The notes beneath the pieces are model-generated. The model did no database searches. It saw nothing but the letters and a program-made list of their open reading frames with translations, and had not been told where the DNA came from. 63,959 nucleotides of DNA, from NCBI GenBank assembly GCA_031280645.1, contig JAITGL010000041.1, positions 1 through 63,959 on the forward strand. The letters run 5' to 3'. A program made the position numbers and the translations under genes. This document shows positions 25,931-36,418 of the stretch, one piece after another (the stretch's first letter is position 1; every line of letters starts with the position of its first letter). The DNA is from Tannerellaceae bacterium. Its GTDB lineage: Bacteria; Bacteroidota; Bacteroidia; Bacteroidales; Tannerellaceae.

Positions 25931-26833
25931 TTAAAATAATTTTCGGGGATATTTGCCGTCGATTATCAGGTCTTTTATTTTCTCAACCACCGAGGCGCGG
26001 TCGGCAGCGTATGTTACGCCAAACCAGCTTGAGGTGGTGTTGATAATTTTTACCGAGGCCGTTCCTTTAGTAATCAGCTCGTTTACCATTAGCGGAATAT
26101 AAAATTCGCTTTTCTGGTTACCCTCGTTTTCCTTAAGGAATGTCTCAAAATATTCGGCCGAGCGCTTAAAATAATCGGGAGTAAAACCCCACATATTCAT
26201 CGAGACAGGAGTATTTTCCGGAATAGATTCCAGTTTTCCGTCGCTGCCGGTATAAACAATTTCCTTGCCGAATCGCCTTACGTCGGTGCGTTCAACAACT
26301 TCCGTCAGGAAGCCTTCAGGATTGGAGCGGCAGACGCCGCGGGCCACCGAGCCGCTCTCGCTAAGCGTTTTACCAACGTTGAATCCAACCATGGCGTATT
26401 GATTTTCCGTTTCCTCAACGCCCCGCAAAAAGTCGCCAAGTACGTTAAAGCTGTTACGGCCGTAAAAATCGTCGGCATTTATGGCCGCGAAAGGACGGTC
26501 GATTACCGGGGCGGCCATCATCAGCGCGTGATTTGTGCCCCATGGCTTTTCCCGGCCTGGAGGGGGGGTAAAACCCGCCGGCAGGCTGTCGAGTTCCTGG
26601 TAAACAATTTCAATTGGAACAATGCTTTCATATTTTGACACGACAATGCGCCTGAAATCATCTTCAAAATGCTTGCGTATCACGAACACTATCTTCCCGA
26701 AGCCAGCCATTAAAGAGTCGTACACAGAGTAATCCATGATAGTTTCGCCGCTTGGGCCGAGCCCGTCAAGCTGTTTAAGTCCACCGTAACGGCTGCCCAT
26801 GCCTGCCGCTAAAATTAACAATGTTGGTTTCAT
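25931..26833 (-). CDS. Sugar-phosphate nucleotidyltransferase-like protein
   Basis: Protein of 300 residues with the NTP-transferase fold: LLILAAGMGSRYGGLKQLDGLGPSG at the N-terminus, AAINADDFYGRNSF as the metal-binding DxD-like region, and GFTPDYF. It resembles nucleotidyltransferases that activate sugars or choline phosphate (LicC/RfbA-like), but the substrate is not clear. The start at 26833 is chosen because the TATCTTTG promoter lies at 26866-26873, inside the longest frame. First gene of the operon that runs through miaA and kdsA. Confidence 0.85.
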   Translation of the reverse strand: MKPTLLILAAGMGSRYGGLKQLDGLGPSGETIMDYSVYDSLMAGFGKIVFVIRKHFEDDFRRIVVSKYESIVPIEIVYQELDSLPAGFTPPPGREKPWGTNHALMMAAPVIDRPFAAINADDFYGRNSFNVLGDFLRGVEETENQYAMVGFNVGKTLSESGSVARGVCRSNPEGFLTEVVERTDVRRFGKEIVYTGSDGKLESIPENTPVSMNMWGFTPDYFKRSAEYFETFLKENEGNQKSEFYIPLMVNELITKGTASVKIINTTSSWFGVTYAADRASVVEKIKDLIIDGKYPRKLF

Positions 26834-26865
26834 ACTATAAGTAATTTTTATATTTTGTAAGGGAA

Positions 26866-26873
26866 CAAAGATA
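26866..26873 (-). promoter_or_regulatory. -7 element of the nucleotidyltransferase-miaA-kdsA operon
   Basis: TATCTTTG on the minus strand, 32 bases before the ATG. Confidence 0.6.
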
Positions 26874-27141
26874 GAACTTCCTTTGAACTTCCGGCCACCT
26901 TTCATCAAGCAAGGCTAAATAATGCGGAAAAACATTTGGGGGGCGAGAAGCCATCTCCGTCCCCAAATTGCGAAAAAGGTAAACGAATCTGAAGCCCGGC
27001 GCTCTCGCGCTCAACTTGTGGCCGGCTTCTACTCCCCGCCTTGTTTTAAAACCCTTCCGACCGGCGCGAGGGCATTTGCCGTCAGTAATAAATCATTGAT
27101 TATCCGGTCTTTAAATTCCCCTTTATGTCTTTAGAAGCCTA

Positions 27142-27460
27142 TTTTGGTAGCTACCAAAATTGATTTGGTAGCTACCGCAACGGTTCTGGTAGCTACCGCA
27201 ACGGTTTTCGTAGCTAACGGAACGATTTTGGTAGCTACCGCAACGGTTTTCGTAGCTACCGCAACGGTTCTGGTAGCTACCGGAACGGTTTTGGTAGCTA
27301 CCGGAACGGTTCTGGTAGCTACCGCAGCGATTTTGGTAGCTACCGCAACGGTTTTGGTAGCTACCAAATTACTTTTGGTAGCTACCAAATCGCTTTTCGC
27401 AGCTACCCAAAACGTTTTCTTAACTACCCAAATCGTTTTCACAGCTACCCAATTGCCCTT
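27142..27460. repeat. Tandem array 2: 15 units of 21 bp around GGTAGCTACC
   Basis: The palindrome GGTAGCTACC starts at 27146, 27167 and so on every 21 bases, up to a diverged copy at 27440, with no indel. The linker between palindromes is GCAACGGTTTT or a close variant. The last three units are degenerate (CGCAGCTACC, CTTAACTACC, CACAGCTACC). Since 21 is a multiple of 3, long open frames coding valine-alanine-threonine heptads run through on both strands; these are by-products. The array lies between the divergent nucleotidyltransferase and Imm11-like genes. The flanks (26874-27141 and 27461-27600) hold nothing else recognised. Confidence 0.95.
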
Positions 27461-27601
27461 CAAGCATCCGGAATTGTTACTTGGCAGCCTGATAATTGGT
27501 TGCGAAGGCTTAACCTGCTTTTCCTGAACGGGATAATTGTAAAGATTGAGAGAAGGAGCGGGCTTGGATGCAGCGCAGCTGTCAGTCCCTGCCGAAATTA
27601 T

Positions 27602-27631
27602 TTGATTGTGAAAAAACTTTTAATATCTTTG
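27602..27631 (+). promoter_or_regulatory. Promoter of the Imm11-like gene
   Basis: TTG (27602-27604) and TATCTTTG (27624-27631) are 19 bases apart, 55 bases before the ATG at 27687. Confidence 0.65.
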
Positions 27632-27686
27632 CGCCCGATTTCAAGTGAAACTTAAACGATTTAAACTAAAACAATCAAAACAGAGT

Positions 27687-28295
27687 ATGAAAGAATATCA
27701 ATTTGATAAAGAGTATTATGTAATGAGCATCGACCAAAGCATTAACCGTCCGCTCCTTGCCTGGGGCCAAACAAACTTCAGCGCATTTTTAAATCCGACC
27801 AAGATGAACGCCGCTCAGTTGGCGGTTCCGCTATCGGTTGCCTTTGTAGAGCCCTATCCGGTTTTTTGCCGCGATTTTGATTTGATAATGTTCGGCGGCC
27901 TGTTTGCCGGCAGCGAAAAGCTGAAAACATTCTTTGAGAAGCTCAGGATTTACGGCGTTCAGTTCGTACCTCTATCAATTGTTAACGATCGCAACGAGCC
28001 TACTCCCGGTTATTATGCGATACACTTCTGGAACCGCATTGCGGCCATCGACAAAAGCAATTACGAGGGCGACGAGCTTAACGAGTTTAACCGCATCCTC
28101 CACCTTCGTAAGTTTTCCCTCAACCCGGCCGCCATCCGCGCCGTGCCGAAGCAGCAGCGACAAATTTTCATGCTGAGCGAAAACTCCCTCCTTATCATCG
28201 TCCACAACGACGTTCGCCTCATAGCCGAGCAGCTCGGCATGACCGGCGTTTGCTTTTCGAGGGTTGATTTGTGGGAGGGGATGAATGCGAATTGA
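27687..28295 (+). CDS. Imm11/DUF1629-like protein
   Basis: Protein of 202 residues starting MKEYQFDKEYYVMSIDQS. Mid-protein IMFGGLFAGSEKLKTFFEKLRIYGVQFVPL and the late LLIIVHNDVRLIAEQLGMTGVCFSRVDLW resemble the DUF1629 (Imm11) fold, found in immunity proteins of polymorphic toxins and in stand-alone proteins. No toxin gene is adjacent, so an immunity role is speculative. The start is placed at 27687 rather than 27645 because the promoter ends at 27631 and the extra residues (MKLKRFKLKQSKQS) look non-coding. Array 2 lies upstream. Confidence 0.65.
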   Translation: MKEYQFDKEYYVMSIDQSINRPLLAWGQTNFSAFLNPTKMNAAQLAVPLSVAFVEPYPVFCRDFDLIMFGGLFAGSEKLKTFFEKLRIYGVQFVPLSIVNDRNEPTPGYYAIHFWNRIAAIDKSNYEGDELNEFNRILHLRKFSLNPAAIRAVPKQQRQIFMLSENSLLIIVHNDVRLIAEQLGMTGVCFSRVDLWEGMNAN

Positions 28296-28337
28296 CAATT
28301 TCGCGGTATTGCAAGAGGTATTGGCATCCTATACCCC

Positions 28338-28586
28338 TCAACGCTCCCCCACAGTTGGCGGATTCAAATCGCTTGGATCAATGGCAGGAAGAGTAGCGAC
28401 AGGATTTGTGTTGGGCGCATCCGGATTGGAAATGTTGGGAGTTTGAATATAATCGTCGGTTTTGCAGTTGTCTTTCGGTATGCGGTGGCAGCTCCAGCAA
28501 TGCACAATCCTCCAAAAAAATAATGATCGTGCCGCTTGTCTCGAATAAGTCTCGTTCGGAGAGTTTTCATAGATATGATGGAGTTT
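28338..28586 (-). pseudogene. Decayed fragment of the helical paralog family (fourth copy)
   Basis: Three reading frames on the minus strand match the protein at 39353-40276 in order. From 28586: KLHHIYENSPNETY (intact copy YLHHTYENLPSETY). Then SGTI and FLEDCALLE (intact TGTMTNFLQDCALAE). After a deletion, CHRIPKDNCKTDDYIQTPNISNPDAP and finally IDPSDLNPPTVGER followed by a stop (intact KTDDSTQTPDISNPPAP, IDPDELNPPAVGER). Frame changes and the missing middle and N-terminus show it is dead. It lies directly downstream of porZ on the same strand. Confidence 0.8.
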
Positions 28587-28659
28587 ATTATATGGGCATA
28601 CGAATAAACTCGCCGGTTTCAGATCTTAGATTTAAAAGATTCGCCGGATCAAGATTCTT

Positions 28660-30945
28660 TTAATTAACAACCGCCACCTTAGCCACAACGCTTTCCAAAC
28701 CGTTTTCACTAACCGCGAGTACCAAATAGACGCCCGTTGCAACGCTTTTGCCGCTAAGGCTGCGACAGTCCCAACCGATTTGTCCGCCAACTGAGCGTCC
28801 GCTGAATATCAATGAGCCTCGAGCGTCTACTATCTTGACTTGCGAGTTTTCCATCAGTCCGCTTATCATTACGCGCCCGTCGAAGCCTGGACGGACGGGG
28901 TTGGGGTAAACCCTTACCGACGAGTAGCTTTCGCTTCCGAGAGTGGCGTCGCCCATGTAGGATATGAGGCCTTGAGCTGTGCCGATGAACACTTCGCCGG
29001 CGAGATGGTCGATGGCAATGCTTTGGATCCGGTTCGACGGCAGGGGGGAGTTGGCGGTGGTAAAATGGTGTATTATTTGCGATGCGTCGCTGTTAACGAG
29101 GTAGATGCCGGAGCTTTCGGTTCCGATCCATTTGCGGTTGCCGCCGTCGACGGCGATAGCGTTAATGCGTTCGTCTTTCAGGAAATAGTCGAGCAGGCCG
29201 TAGGCGTCGGTGTGGATTATGCGCCGGCAGGTCATAGTTCCTTCAACGCCCTGGGAGGGAACGGGTATGTACACGGGGCCGCGGTTTGTTCCGATCCAGA
29301 TTTCACCTTTGCGATCCTCAACGATGCAGGGATATTCGCGCGCGCCGATATCGCCGTTAGCATCGTAGAGCGAGCTGTAATAGTGGCTCCGATCGTCGGC
29401 AATATTATCTATGGTAGAGTTATCGTCGAATACGAATATTCCGCTTTTGTCGCTTCTAACAAGGTTAACCCACTTATAGCCGTTTGAGGCGATCAGGATT
29501 TTGTCGGCAAGCTTGGCGTTGGCTATTTCGGGATAGGGAAGCGATGTCCATGATCCGTCGGTTTTGCGTACAACGATTGTGGCGGCTACTTCGGAGTTTG
29601 TCATCCACAGGTTTTTGTCGCGGTCGAATGTAAGGCCCTCGGTGCGGATGTAATTTGGCGAAGGAGGAAATATTGTTGCCAGGGCGCTATTGGTATGATT
29701 GTAGATGGCCGAAACCGTGCCTCCATCAATTTCGGCTACGCCCTCGCCCCATGAGGATACAAACCAATGGCCGTCGTTGTCGGGATCTATGGCTATCGAA
29801 GTGGCGTCTTGCACTCCGGCTATTGGAGGGATATTTTGCCAGCGGAGGCTGTCGAGATCGTAAACCATAACTACTGCGGGCCGGTAAAAGCGGTCGGTCC
29901 AGCGATCTCCTCCTGTCAGGTATAGTTTGCGGTTGCGTATTGTGAGGAAGGGCGCCCAATTGTATTTGGGGCCTTCGTTCCCAACGTTTTCGAGGATTGA
30001 TTGATAGCTCCCGGCTCCCGTGCGCTTGATGCCTGTAAGACCGGCCTCCGACGAGGCGATCCAGAAAGTTGCATTGTCCGACAGGGATGATACGTCGGCG
30101 ATACCGGGGATGTTGCCTTTCTCGAAGTTGGCGAAGTCTGTGTAGATATAGAGCTCTCCGGCGGAGGAAAAGGTTATCAGCCTATCGTTCTCTACTTTCA
30201 TATTAACCAGCGAGGAGTGATCGAGGATAATCTGCAAGCCTTGCGTACCGTTCCGGTAGATTCCCTTATTTTTCACCAGATAGCAAAGCTCGTTACGGAA
30301 TATGCCGATTTGCAGAACAGAGTCTCCTGCGCTCATGTTGGGTATCTCAACTTCCAACCAGCGCGAAGGATCAATCAGATTGTCCGACAGCGAGGCGCGG
30401 AGAAGTCCGCGGTCTGTCAGCGCGTAGATGCCGTTATCATGAACGGCAATAGAGGTTACGGAGGTTCCGAGGAAGCAGGTTTCTTTCACTTCCTTCTTTT
30501 CCACATTAATCGCCATCAGTCCGAAAGCAGTTGAGAGCCAGGCTAAGTTCCCGTGCGCGTGTATGGCGTTCACCGTTTTGTCTTGCACGGCGGCGTTGCT
30601 CATCAGGTGAGGGATATTGTAGATTGTGTTGTTGTCCGACAGGAGGTCGATATTACCGTTTGCGTAGGCAATAACAAGAGTTTGGCTGGAGGGATGGTAA
30701 CCGATAATCGATATTTGATTATCGTTCAGCCCGTTCTCAGACGAGTAGTATCTAACGCTATTGTCGTCTTTGCCGTAGCTGTAAAGCGATCCGTTGCCAA
30801 CGGCGTAAACAAGCTTCTTTCCTTCGGCTACGCCCGAAGCGTTATGGTATGAGAGGTAAGATCTCCACGAACCGGCTCGCTGGGCTTGAACGTTATGGAT
30901 AACTGTTCCGGTAGCGAGGAACAGGATGAAGAGTATGTGTTTCAT
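28660..30945 (-). CDS. porZ: Type IX secretion system protein PorZ
   Basis: Exported protein of 761 residues with a signal peptide ending VQAQ. Two seven-bladed-type beta-propeller regions follow (two-component-regulator propeller repeats such as NGLNDNQISIIGYHPSSQTLVIAY and GEIWIGTNRGPVYIP, ERINAIAVDGGNRKWIGTESSGIYL). The last 80 residues are a T9SS C-terminal sorting domain (SSVRVYPNPVRPGFDGRVMI). This matches PorZ, a surface part of the T9SS attachment complex that delivers anionic LPS to the sortase. It is last in the operon leuS-yitT-rdgB-porZ, beginning 2 bases after rdgB. Confidence 0.85.
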   Translation of the reverse strand: MKHILFILFLATGTVIHNVQAQRAGSWRSYLSYHNASGVAEGKKLVYAVGNGSLYSYGKDDNSVRYYSSENGLNDNQISIIGYHPSSQTLVIAYANGNIDLLSDNNTIYNIPHLMSNAAVQDKTVNAIHAHGNLAWLSTAFGLMAINVEKKEVKETCFLGTSVTSIAVHDNGIYALTDRGLLRASLSDNLIDPSRWLEVEIPNMSAGDSVLQIGIFRNELCYLVKNKGIYRNGTQGLQIILDHSSLVNMKVENDRLITFSSAGELYIYTDFANFEKGNIPGIADVSSLSDNATFWIASSEAGLTGIKRTGAGSYQSILENVGNEGPKYNWAPFLTIRNRKLYLTGGDRWTDRFYRPAVVMVYDLDSLRWQNIPPIAGVQDATSIAIDPDNDGHWFVSSWGEGVAEIDGGTVSAIYNHTNSALATIFPPSPNYIRTEGLTFDRDKNLWMTNSEVAATIVVRKTDGSWTSLPYPEIANAKLADKILIASNGYKWVNLVRSDKSGIFVFDDNSTIDNIADDRSHYYSSLYDANGDIGAREYPCIVEDRKGEIWIGTNRGPVYIPVPSQGVEGTMTCRRIIHTDAYGLLDYFLKDERINAIAVDGGNRKWIGTESSGIYLVNSDASQIIHHFTTANSPLPSNRIQSIAIDHLAGEVFIGTAQGLISYMGDATLGSESYSSVRVYPNPVRPGFDGRVMISGLMENSQVKIVDARGSLIFSGRSVGGQIGWDCRSLSGKSVATGVYLVLAVSENGLESVVAKVAVVN

Positions 30946-30947
30946 TA

Positions 30948-31532
30948 TTATTTTACTATGGTTTTCAAGAAAGAAGCCAATCTTCCGATCGCTTTGCCCC
31001 GGTGACTTATGAGGTTCTTCTCCTCCGCGCTTAGCTCGGCAAACGTTTTCTCGCTGCCGTTGGGGATGAATACCGGATCGTAGCCGAAGCCCGCTCCTCC
31101 CCGTCGCTCCTCTATTATCCTCCCCTTTATTTCGCCTTCAAATAAATACTCGCCCGATTGGGTTATCAGGGCTACTGCGGTGCGGAACTTGGCCCGTCGG
31201 TTCTCCACGCCTTTCAGCTCGGCCAATAGCTTGTCGATGTTGGCCTGCGGGTTGCACGGCTCGCCGGCGTAGCGGGCGGAGTATACGCCGGGAGCGTTGT
31301 TAAGGGCTTCAACTTCGAGGCCGGTGTCGTCGGCAAAGCAAGCGAGCTTGTAACTGTCGTATACGTACCGGGCTTTCAGCAGCGCGTTACCTTCGAGCGT
31401 CGAAGCCGTCTCCGGAATTTCGTCAAGGCATCCTATGTCTGCGAGGGATAGAATGGAAATGCGGGAGCCGAGTATGGCGGCTGCTTCGGCTATCTTGTGA
31501 GCGTTGTGGGTTGCGAAAACTATCTGTGTCAT
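30948..31532 (-). CDS. rdgB: Non-canonical purine NTP pyrophosphatase (RdgB/HAM1)
   Basis: Hydrolyses dITP, XTP and related damaged nucleotides to monophosphates. 194 residues with the family motifs [57 protein letters not shown] and the late [10 protein letters not shown]. Length and motifs are complete. It lies 26 bases after yitT and 2 bases before porZ. Confidence 0.95.
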   Translation of the reverse strand: MTQIVFATHNAHKIAEAAAILGSRISILSLADIGCLDEIPETASTLEGNALLKARYVYDSYKLACFADDTGLEVEALNNAPGVYSARYAGEPCNPQANIDKLLAELKGVENRRAKFRTAVALITQSGEYLFEGEIKGRIIEERRGGAGFGYDPVFIPNGSEKTFAELSAEEKNLISHRGKAIGRLASFLKTIVK

Positions 31533-31558
31533 TGTTTATAATGTTTGAGTGCGATTTA

Positions 31559-32437
31559 TCAGATCTTTATCCTGTCGAATCCTTCGCCGTATACTCCGCG
31601 CACTTCGCTCTGCGATATAAAAGCCCGGCTGTCTATCTCTTTAATAAGACGGAATATGCTTACCGATTCCGAGCGCTTGGCAAGTAATACAACCACCTTC
31701 GTAGGCGAATGAGAGTATCCTCCCGTACCGTCGAGCAGAGTGCATCCGCGGCCAAGGTCTTTTATTATGCGATCGGCTATCTCGTCGTGCTTTTGAGAGA
31801 ATATAAGGAATTGAACCGATTGCCGGTTGGCGTTGATAACCCTGTCGAGCACATATGCGCTGACTCCCATCTCAACCAGGCCGAATACAACTTTCTCCAC
31901 GTTGTGGAATAATAAATACGACGAACTTATTATTACCAGGTCGAAAATCATAAGCCCCATACCCATCGAAATGTTCTTATACTTATTAATTATCGCCGCG
32001 ATGATATCCGTGCCTCCCGTACTGCCGCTCACCGAAAAAATTAAGCCTAAACCTGTTCCGCAGATTCCCGCGCCGATCAGTATAGACATAAACGGCTCGC
32101 CCTCGATTAAAGGAACTCCGCCGAACAGGCGCTCAAACAAAGACAGCGAGAGCGATAATGAAAACACCCCAAATATTGTTTTGACCAGGAACTTATGTCC
32201 CAAAATCCTGAATGCAAAGGCAAGAAGACCTATATTAATTACAAAGTAAGAAACCGACACCGGCGTCCCCGTCGCAAAATATATTAAAGCGCATCCTCCG
32301 CTAAGTCCGCCCGTCACTATTTGGTTTGAAAGGATGAAGGCGTTGAACCCAAAGCCGTAAAGTAGCGTACCGATTGCTATTATCAAGTAATCCTGAACGC
32401 CGCGGTATATGCCCCTCACGCTAACATTGCCCGCCAT
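31559..32437 (-). CDS. YitT family membrane protein
   Basis: Integral membrane protein of 292 residues with five or six hydrophobic N-terminal segments (YLIIAIGTLLYGFGFNAFILSNQIVTGGLSGGCALIYF) and a soluble C-terminal DUF2179 domain (residues 210-285, VVLLAKRSESVSIFRLIKEIDSRAFISQS). Function unproven. It starts 3 bases after the leuS stop. Confidence 0.9.
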   Translation of the reverse strand: MAGNVSVRGIYRGVQDYLIIAIGTLLYGFGFNAFILSNQIVTGGLSGGCALIYFATGTPVSVSYFVINIGLLAFAFRILGHKFLVKTIFGVFSLSLSLSLFERLFGGVPLIEGEPFMSILIGAGICGTGLGLIFSVSGSTGGTDIIAAIINKYKNISMGMGLMIFDLVIISSSYLLFHNVEKVVFGLVEMGVSAYVLDRVINANRQSVQFLIFSQKHDEIADRIIKDLGRGCTLLDGTGGYSHSPTKVVVLLAKRSESVSIFRLIKEIDSRAFISQSEVRGVYGEGFDRIKI

Positions 32438-32440
32438 CGC

Positions 32441-35260
32441 TTATACAACGATGTTAATAATCTTGTGCGGCACCACGATTACCTTTTTGGGAACCCTTCC
32501 ATCAAGCCATTTGGCCGCGCTCTCGTGCGATAAGGCCGCCTGCTCAACCAGCCGGCTGTCCGAATCTGCCGGCAGAGCGATGCTGAACCGGGTCTTGCCG
32601 TTGAAAGATACGGCGTAGGTAACAAGGCTTTCAACAAGTACATCCTCATCCCACGAAGGCCACTCAGCCGTGCAAACCGATGTTTCATGCCCCAGCTTAT
32701 GCCATAACTCCTCCGCAACGTGGGGCGCAAACGGGGCGAGGACTATCACTAACGGCTCAAGCGCCCGGCGGGAAGATCTTTTGAAAGACGTAAGTTCGTT
32801 AACGCAAATCATAAAAGCGCTAACGGCCGTATTGAACGAGAACCTCTCAATATCCTGCGTAACCTTTTTTATCAGTCGGTTAACGCTCTTGAGTTCCTCT
32901 GTCGACGGCTCGCTGTCGCTAACGATTAAGCCGCCGTCGCGATCGAAATACAACGCCCAGAGCCTCCGGAGGAAACGGTGGGAACCGTCTATACCGTTTG
33001 TATCCCAAGGCTTCGACAGCTCCAGGGGGCCGAGAAACATTTCGTAGATGCGGAAAGTATCGGCTCCGTAACGATCAATCATTTCGTCGGGATTCACAAC
33101 GTTGTACTTCGACTTCGACATCTTTTCAACTTGCCAGCCGCAAATGTAACGGCCGTCTTCAAGGATGAACTTCGCGTCGGCGTATTCAGGGTTCCACGCC
33201 TTGAAGGCCTCTATATCCAAAATGTCGTTGCTCGTCAAACCAACGTAAACATGTAACTCCGTTGTATTGAAACGATTTTTCAGATTGTACGACACAAACG
33301 TATTTGTGCCGTTTATACGATATACAAAGTTGCTCCGCCCCTGAATCATTCCCTGGTTTATCAGCTTGCGGAAGGGTTCCTCGGTTGCCGACAGGCCGGT
33401 GTCGAACAGGAATTTGTTCCAGAAGCGGCTGTAAACCAAATGACCGGTTGCGTGCTCCGTACCGCCGATGTATAAGTCTACCTCTTTCCAGTAATCAACA
33501 GCCGTGCGGCCGGCCAGGGCCTCGTCGTTTGTCGGATCCATATACCTTATATAATATGCCGAAGAACCGGCGAAGCCAGGCATAGTGCAAAGCTCCAAGG
33601 GGAAAACGGTCTTGTAGTCGATAGCCGAAGTTTCCGTAACGCTTTCGCTCGCCGTATCCCAGGCCCAGCGGGCGGCGCGGCCCAGCGGAGGATCGCCCGA
33701 TTCTGTCGGAAGATATTTATCAACGTCGGGGAGTTGCAGCGGCAGCCTGTTTTCCGGAACAGGGCGAGGAATCCCGTTGGCGTCGTAATAAATCGGGAAC
33801 GGTTCGCCCCAATACCTCTGCCGGCTGAAAATAGCGTCGCGCAGGCGATAGTTAACCTTAATCCGCCCCAAGCCGTTTTTTTCAACGTAATCCTTTGCCG
33901 CGACGATCGCATCCTTAACCTCCAAGCCGTTCAGGAAGCCCGAATTGATCATTGCGCCCTCCTTGGCGTCAAAGCTCTCCTTTGATACGTCGGCCCCCTC
34001 GATGAGAGGGATTATCGGCAATCCGAAGCGCTTGGCAAAAGCGTGGTCGCGCGAATCATGACCCGGAACGGCCATTATGGCTCCCGTGCCGTAGCCTGCA
34101 AGCACATAGTCGCTGATCCAAACCGGGATTTCCTGTCCCGTTACGGGGTTAACCGCCATAGATCCGGTACTAACGCCCGTAACGCTGCGATCGGCTATAC
34201 GCTCGCGCTCCGTGCGTCTTTTAACCGTTTCAAGGTAGGCCTCGATCTCGGCTTTGCGGCTCCTGGTAATGGCCAGCTTAACGTAATCCGATTCGGGCGC
34301 CAACACCATGAATGTGGCTCCGAAAATTGTGTCGGGGCGGGTTGTGAATATCTCCATGAAGCCGGCCGGGCCGGAATCCCCGTTAATAAGTGCGAAGCGC
34401 ATATCGGCTCCCTCGCTGCGGCCTATCCAGTGTCGCTGGGTATCCTTAATCGAATCCGTCCATTCCAGATTGTCAAGACCGCTAAGCAAACGCTCGGCGT
34501 AGGCCGAAATCCTCAAGCACCACTGCCGCATAATTTTTTGTTCAACCGGATGGCCGCCGCGCTCTGAAAAACCGTTGATCACCTCGTCGTTAGCCAGCAC
34601 TGTGCCCAAGGCCGGGCACCAGTTCACCATCATGTCGCCGAGGTATGCAAGCCGGTAATTCATAAGCGTCTTTTGCTGTTCGGCCTCTCCCATGTTTTTC
34701 CACTCGTCGGCCGTGAACGACATCGGCTCCGAGCAGGCCATATTCATGCCTCGCGTTCCCTGGAGGTTAAAAACATAAATGAGTTCGTCGATAGGACGAG
34801 CTTGGGCCGCATCGTAGCAATAGTACGAGTTAAACATACGAAGGAACGCCCACTGCGTCCAGCGATAATACGAAGGATCGCATGTTTGAACCTCCCGGCT
34901 CCAGTCGAACGAGAACCCTATCCTGTCGAGCTGAGAACGATATCGGTTTATGTTGTCGGCAGTTGTAATTGCAGGGCGTTGACCCGTCTGCACGGCATAT
35001 TGCTCCGCCGGCAGCCCGTAAGCGTCGTATCCCATCGGATGCAGCACGTTAAAGCCCTGGAGCCGTTTATATCTGGCAAAAATATCGGATGCTATGTATC
35101 CCAGAGGATGGCCAACATGAAGCCCGGCCCCCGACGGGTACGGAAACATGTCGAGTACGTAATACTTTGGCTTGCCGGCCTCCTCGCTAATCCTGTAAAT
35201 GTTCGACGCCCGCCATTCCTCTTGCCATTTCGGCTCTATCTCCTTAAAATTATATTCCAT
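32441..35260 (-). CDS. leuS: Leucyl-tRNA synthetase
   Basis: Class I synthetase of 939 residues. The HIGH-type motif is in [16 protein letters not shown], the CP1 editing domain includes [14 protein letters not shown] and the KMSKS loop is EKMSKSKYN. The C-terminal half holds an insertion typical of Bacteroidota LeuRS. It heads the operon leuS-yitT-rdgB-porZ, with a promoter at 35299-35306. Confidence 0.97.
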   Translation of the reverse strand: MEYNFKEIEPKWQEEWRASNIYRISEEAGKPKYYVLDMFPYPSGAGLHVGHPLGYIASDIFARYKRLQGFNVLHPMGYDAYGLPAEQYAVQTGQRPAITTADNINRYRSQLDRIGFSFDWSREVQTCDPSYYRWTQWAFLRMFNSYYCYDAAQARPIDELIYVFNLQGTRGMNMACSEPMSFTADEWKNMGEAEQQKTLMNYRLAYLGDMMVNWCPALGTVLANDEVINGFSERGGHPVEQKIMRQWCLRISAYAERLLSGLDNLEWTDSIKDTQRHWIGRSEGADMRFALINGDSGPAGFMEIFTTRPDTIFGATFMVLAPESDYVKLAITRSRKAEIEAYLETVKRRTERERIADRSVTGVSTGSMAVNPVTGQEIPVWISDYVLAGYGTGAIMAVPGHDSRDHAFAKRFGLPIIPLIEGADVSKESFDAKEGAMINSGFLNGLEVKDAIVAAKDYVEKNGLGRIKVNYRLRDAIFSRQRYWGEPFPIYYDANGIPRPVPENRLPLQLPDVDKYLPTESGDPPLGRAARWAWDTASESVTETSAIDYKTVFPLELCTMPGFAGSSAYYIRYMDPTNDEALAGRTAVDYWKEVDLYIGGTEHATGHLVYSRFWNKFLFDTGLSATEEPFRKLINQGMIQGRSNFVYRINGTNTFVSYNLKNRFNTTELHVYVGLTSNDILDIEAFKAWNPEYADAKFILEDGRYICGWQVEKMSKSKYNVVNPDEMIDRYGADTFRIYEMFLGPLELSKPWDTNGIDGSHRFLRRLWALYFDRDGGLIVSDSEPSTEELKSVNRLIKKVTQDIERFSFNTAVSAFMICVNELTSFKRSSRRALEPLVIVLAPFAPHVAEELWHKLGHETSVCTAEWPSWDEDVLVESLVTYAVSFNGKTRFSIALPADSDSRLVEQAALSHESAAKWLDGRVPKKVIVVPHKIINIVV

Positions 35261-35298
35261 TTTGAATTGCTTATTAAATACATTAATTTATTAGTGGG

Positions 35299-35306
35299 CA
35301 AAGGTA
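35299..35306 (-). promoter_or_regulatory. -7 element of the leuS operon
   Basis: TACCTTTG on the minus strand, 38 bases before the leuS ATG. Confidence 0.6.
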
Positions 35307-35387
35307 ATCAAACTTCGGATTAACAGGATTAACGCCGAACCGGCTCCCCCTTCGCCGCCTTAAGCCCCCGCACTGCAGCGCCGGCCT

Positions 35388-36296
35388 CTACCGTTCCCCT
35401 TCAGATCCTTTTACTATCGCTTCGGCCTCCTGCCGCAGCCTTACGGTTTCCACGGTAACGCCGCACTTGGGCAGAACCTTGAGGGCATGGCCTGCGTTCA
35501 GCGCCATGAACTTCCCGTTTTTGTATTCCTCCCGGTGCATTACGGCAACCTTAACCAAAGCGCGGGCATACGTAATACTGAAGGATTTGTCGCCCTTAAT
35601 GGGCATATTGCCGTAAACTTTGTAAGACAGTTTGTAGTAATTTTCGGCAAGATCACAGTCCCCCTTGGCCGCATACAATTTTCCGATATTAAGCGCGTCT
35701 ACGGCGTAGTTGCGGTCAAGCGATTCCGGTTCTTCCTGCATTAACTTTGCGTCGATCTTCATTACGCAAACATATAGCCGTTCCGCTTCGTCGAGCTCCT
35801 TAAGGATAAAATATATATCCGCCATGGCGGCAACAATGTTTGTCGCTATTATGTCGCGCAATTTCTCATTATGAATCGGCACGGTTCCATATATATCCAG
35901 GGCTTCCTTATAATACTCCAGCGCCTTCCGAGGCTCGTTAATCCTGTTATGCAATGATGCGATTTCGGATACTACAATTGCGCGCGCCTCATTATAAGGT
36001 TCAGCCGTTTCATCTAAAAATGCAAGCGACTCATTATAGTATCGCATAGCCTCGCCGTACTTGCCGCCATTATGAAGGTATGCCGCCAGCGACGACGCCG
36101 ACTCAAAGCAGGGCAATATCTCGTAAGCCTTGCGGTGGCAGGTTCCGGCCGCCTCTTCGTCGCCCTTTATCTCCGCCATGCAAGCCTTGCGGATAAAATG
36201 TATCATCAGCTTGTTGGGATCCCTGTTTGCCGGAAGCGCCGTTGGGTTATCCTCCGTTTTTTTCGGCTTAGCCTTTTTCTTTTTATGTTGAGCCAT
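35388..36296 (-). CDS. Tetratricopeptide-repeat protein
   Basis: Cytoplasmic protein of 302 residues with a lysine-rich N-terminus (AQHKKKKAKPKKTED) and about five TPR units between residues 35 and 280 (EAAGTCHRKAYEILPCFESA, YGEAMRYYNESLAFL, PRKALEYYKEALDIY, LDEAERLYVCVMKI, CDLAENYYKLSYKVYG). Probably a protein-binding scaffold; partner unknown. Its C-terminus (CGVTVETVRLRQEAEAI) matches that of the next TPR gene, so the two are tandem paralogs. A TATCTTGC element lies 28-35 bases upstream of the ATG. Confidence 0.8.
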   Translation of the reverse strand: MAQHKKKKAKPKKTEDNPTALPANRDPNKLMIHFIRKACMAEIKGDEEAAGTCHRKAYEILPCFESASSLAAYLHNGGKYGEAMRYYNESLAFLDETAEPYNEARAIVVSEIASLHNRINEPRKALEYYKEALDIYGTVPIHNEKLRDIIATNIVAAMADIYFILKELDEAERLYVCVMKIDAKLMQEEPESLDRNYAVDALNIGKLYAAKGDCDLAENYYKLSYKVYGNMPIKGDKSFSITYARALVKVAVMHREEYKNGKFMALNAGHALKVLPKCGVTVETVRLRQEAEAIVKGSEGER

Positions 36297-36418
36297 ATTA
36301 TTTGTTTGTCATTTGGATGCAAGATAGGCATAAAGGCCCGATATTTTTCAGCGCCCGGCTGAACGGTACGAAAGCTTCACGGTTTTCCCGGCAGCCCGTC
36401 GCAGCGCAGCAACGGGCT

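Noticed and set aside
27144..27527. 127-residue ORF (and a 110-residue minus-strand ORF) with VATATV-type heptads
   Set aside because: They are forced by the 21-bp repeat, which is a multiple of three and palindromic, so both strands stay open. No promoter or start context.
28840..29487. 215-residue plus-strand ORF
   Set aside because: Antisense shadow of porZ.
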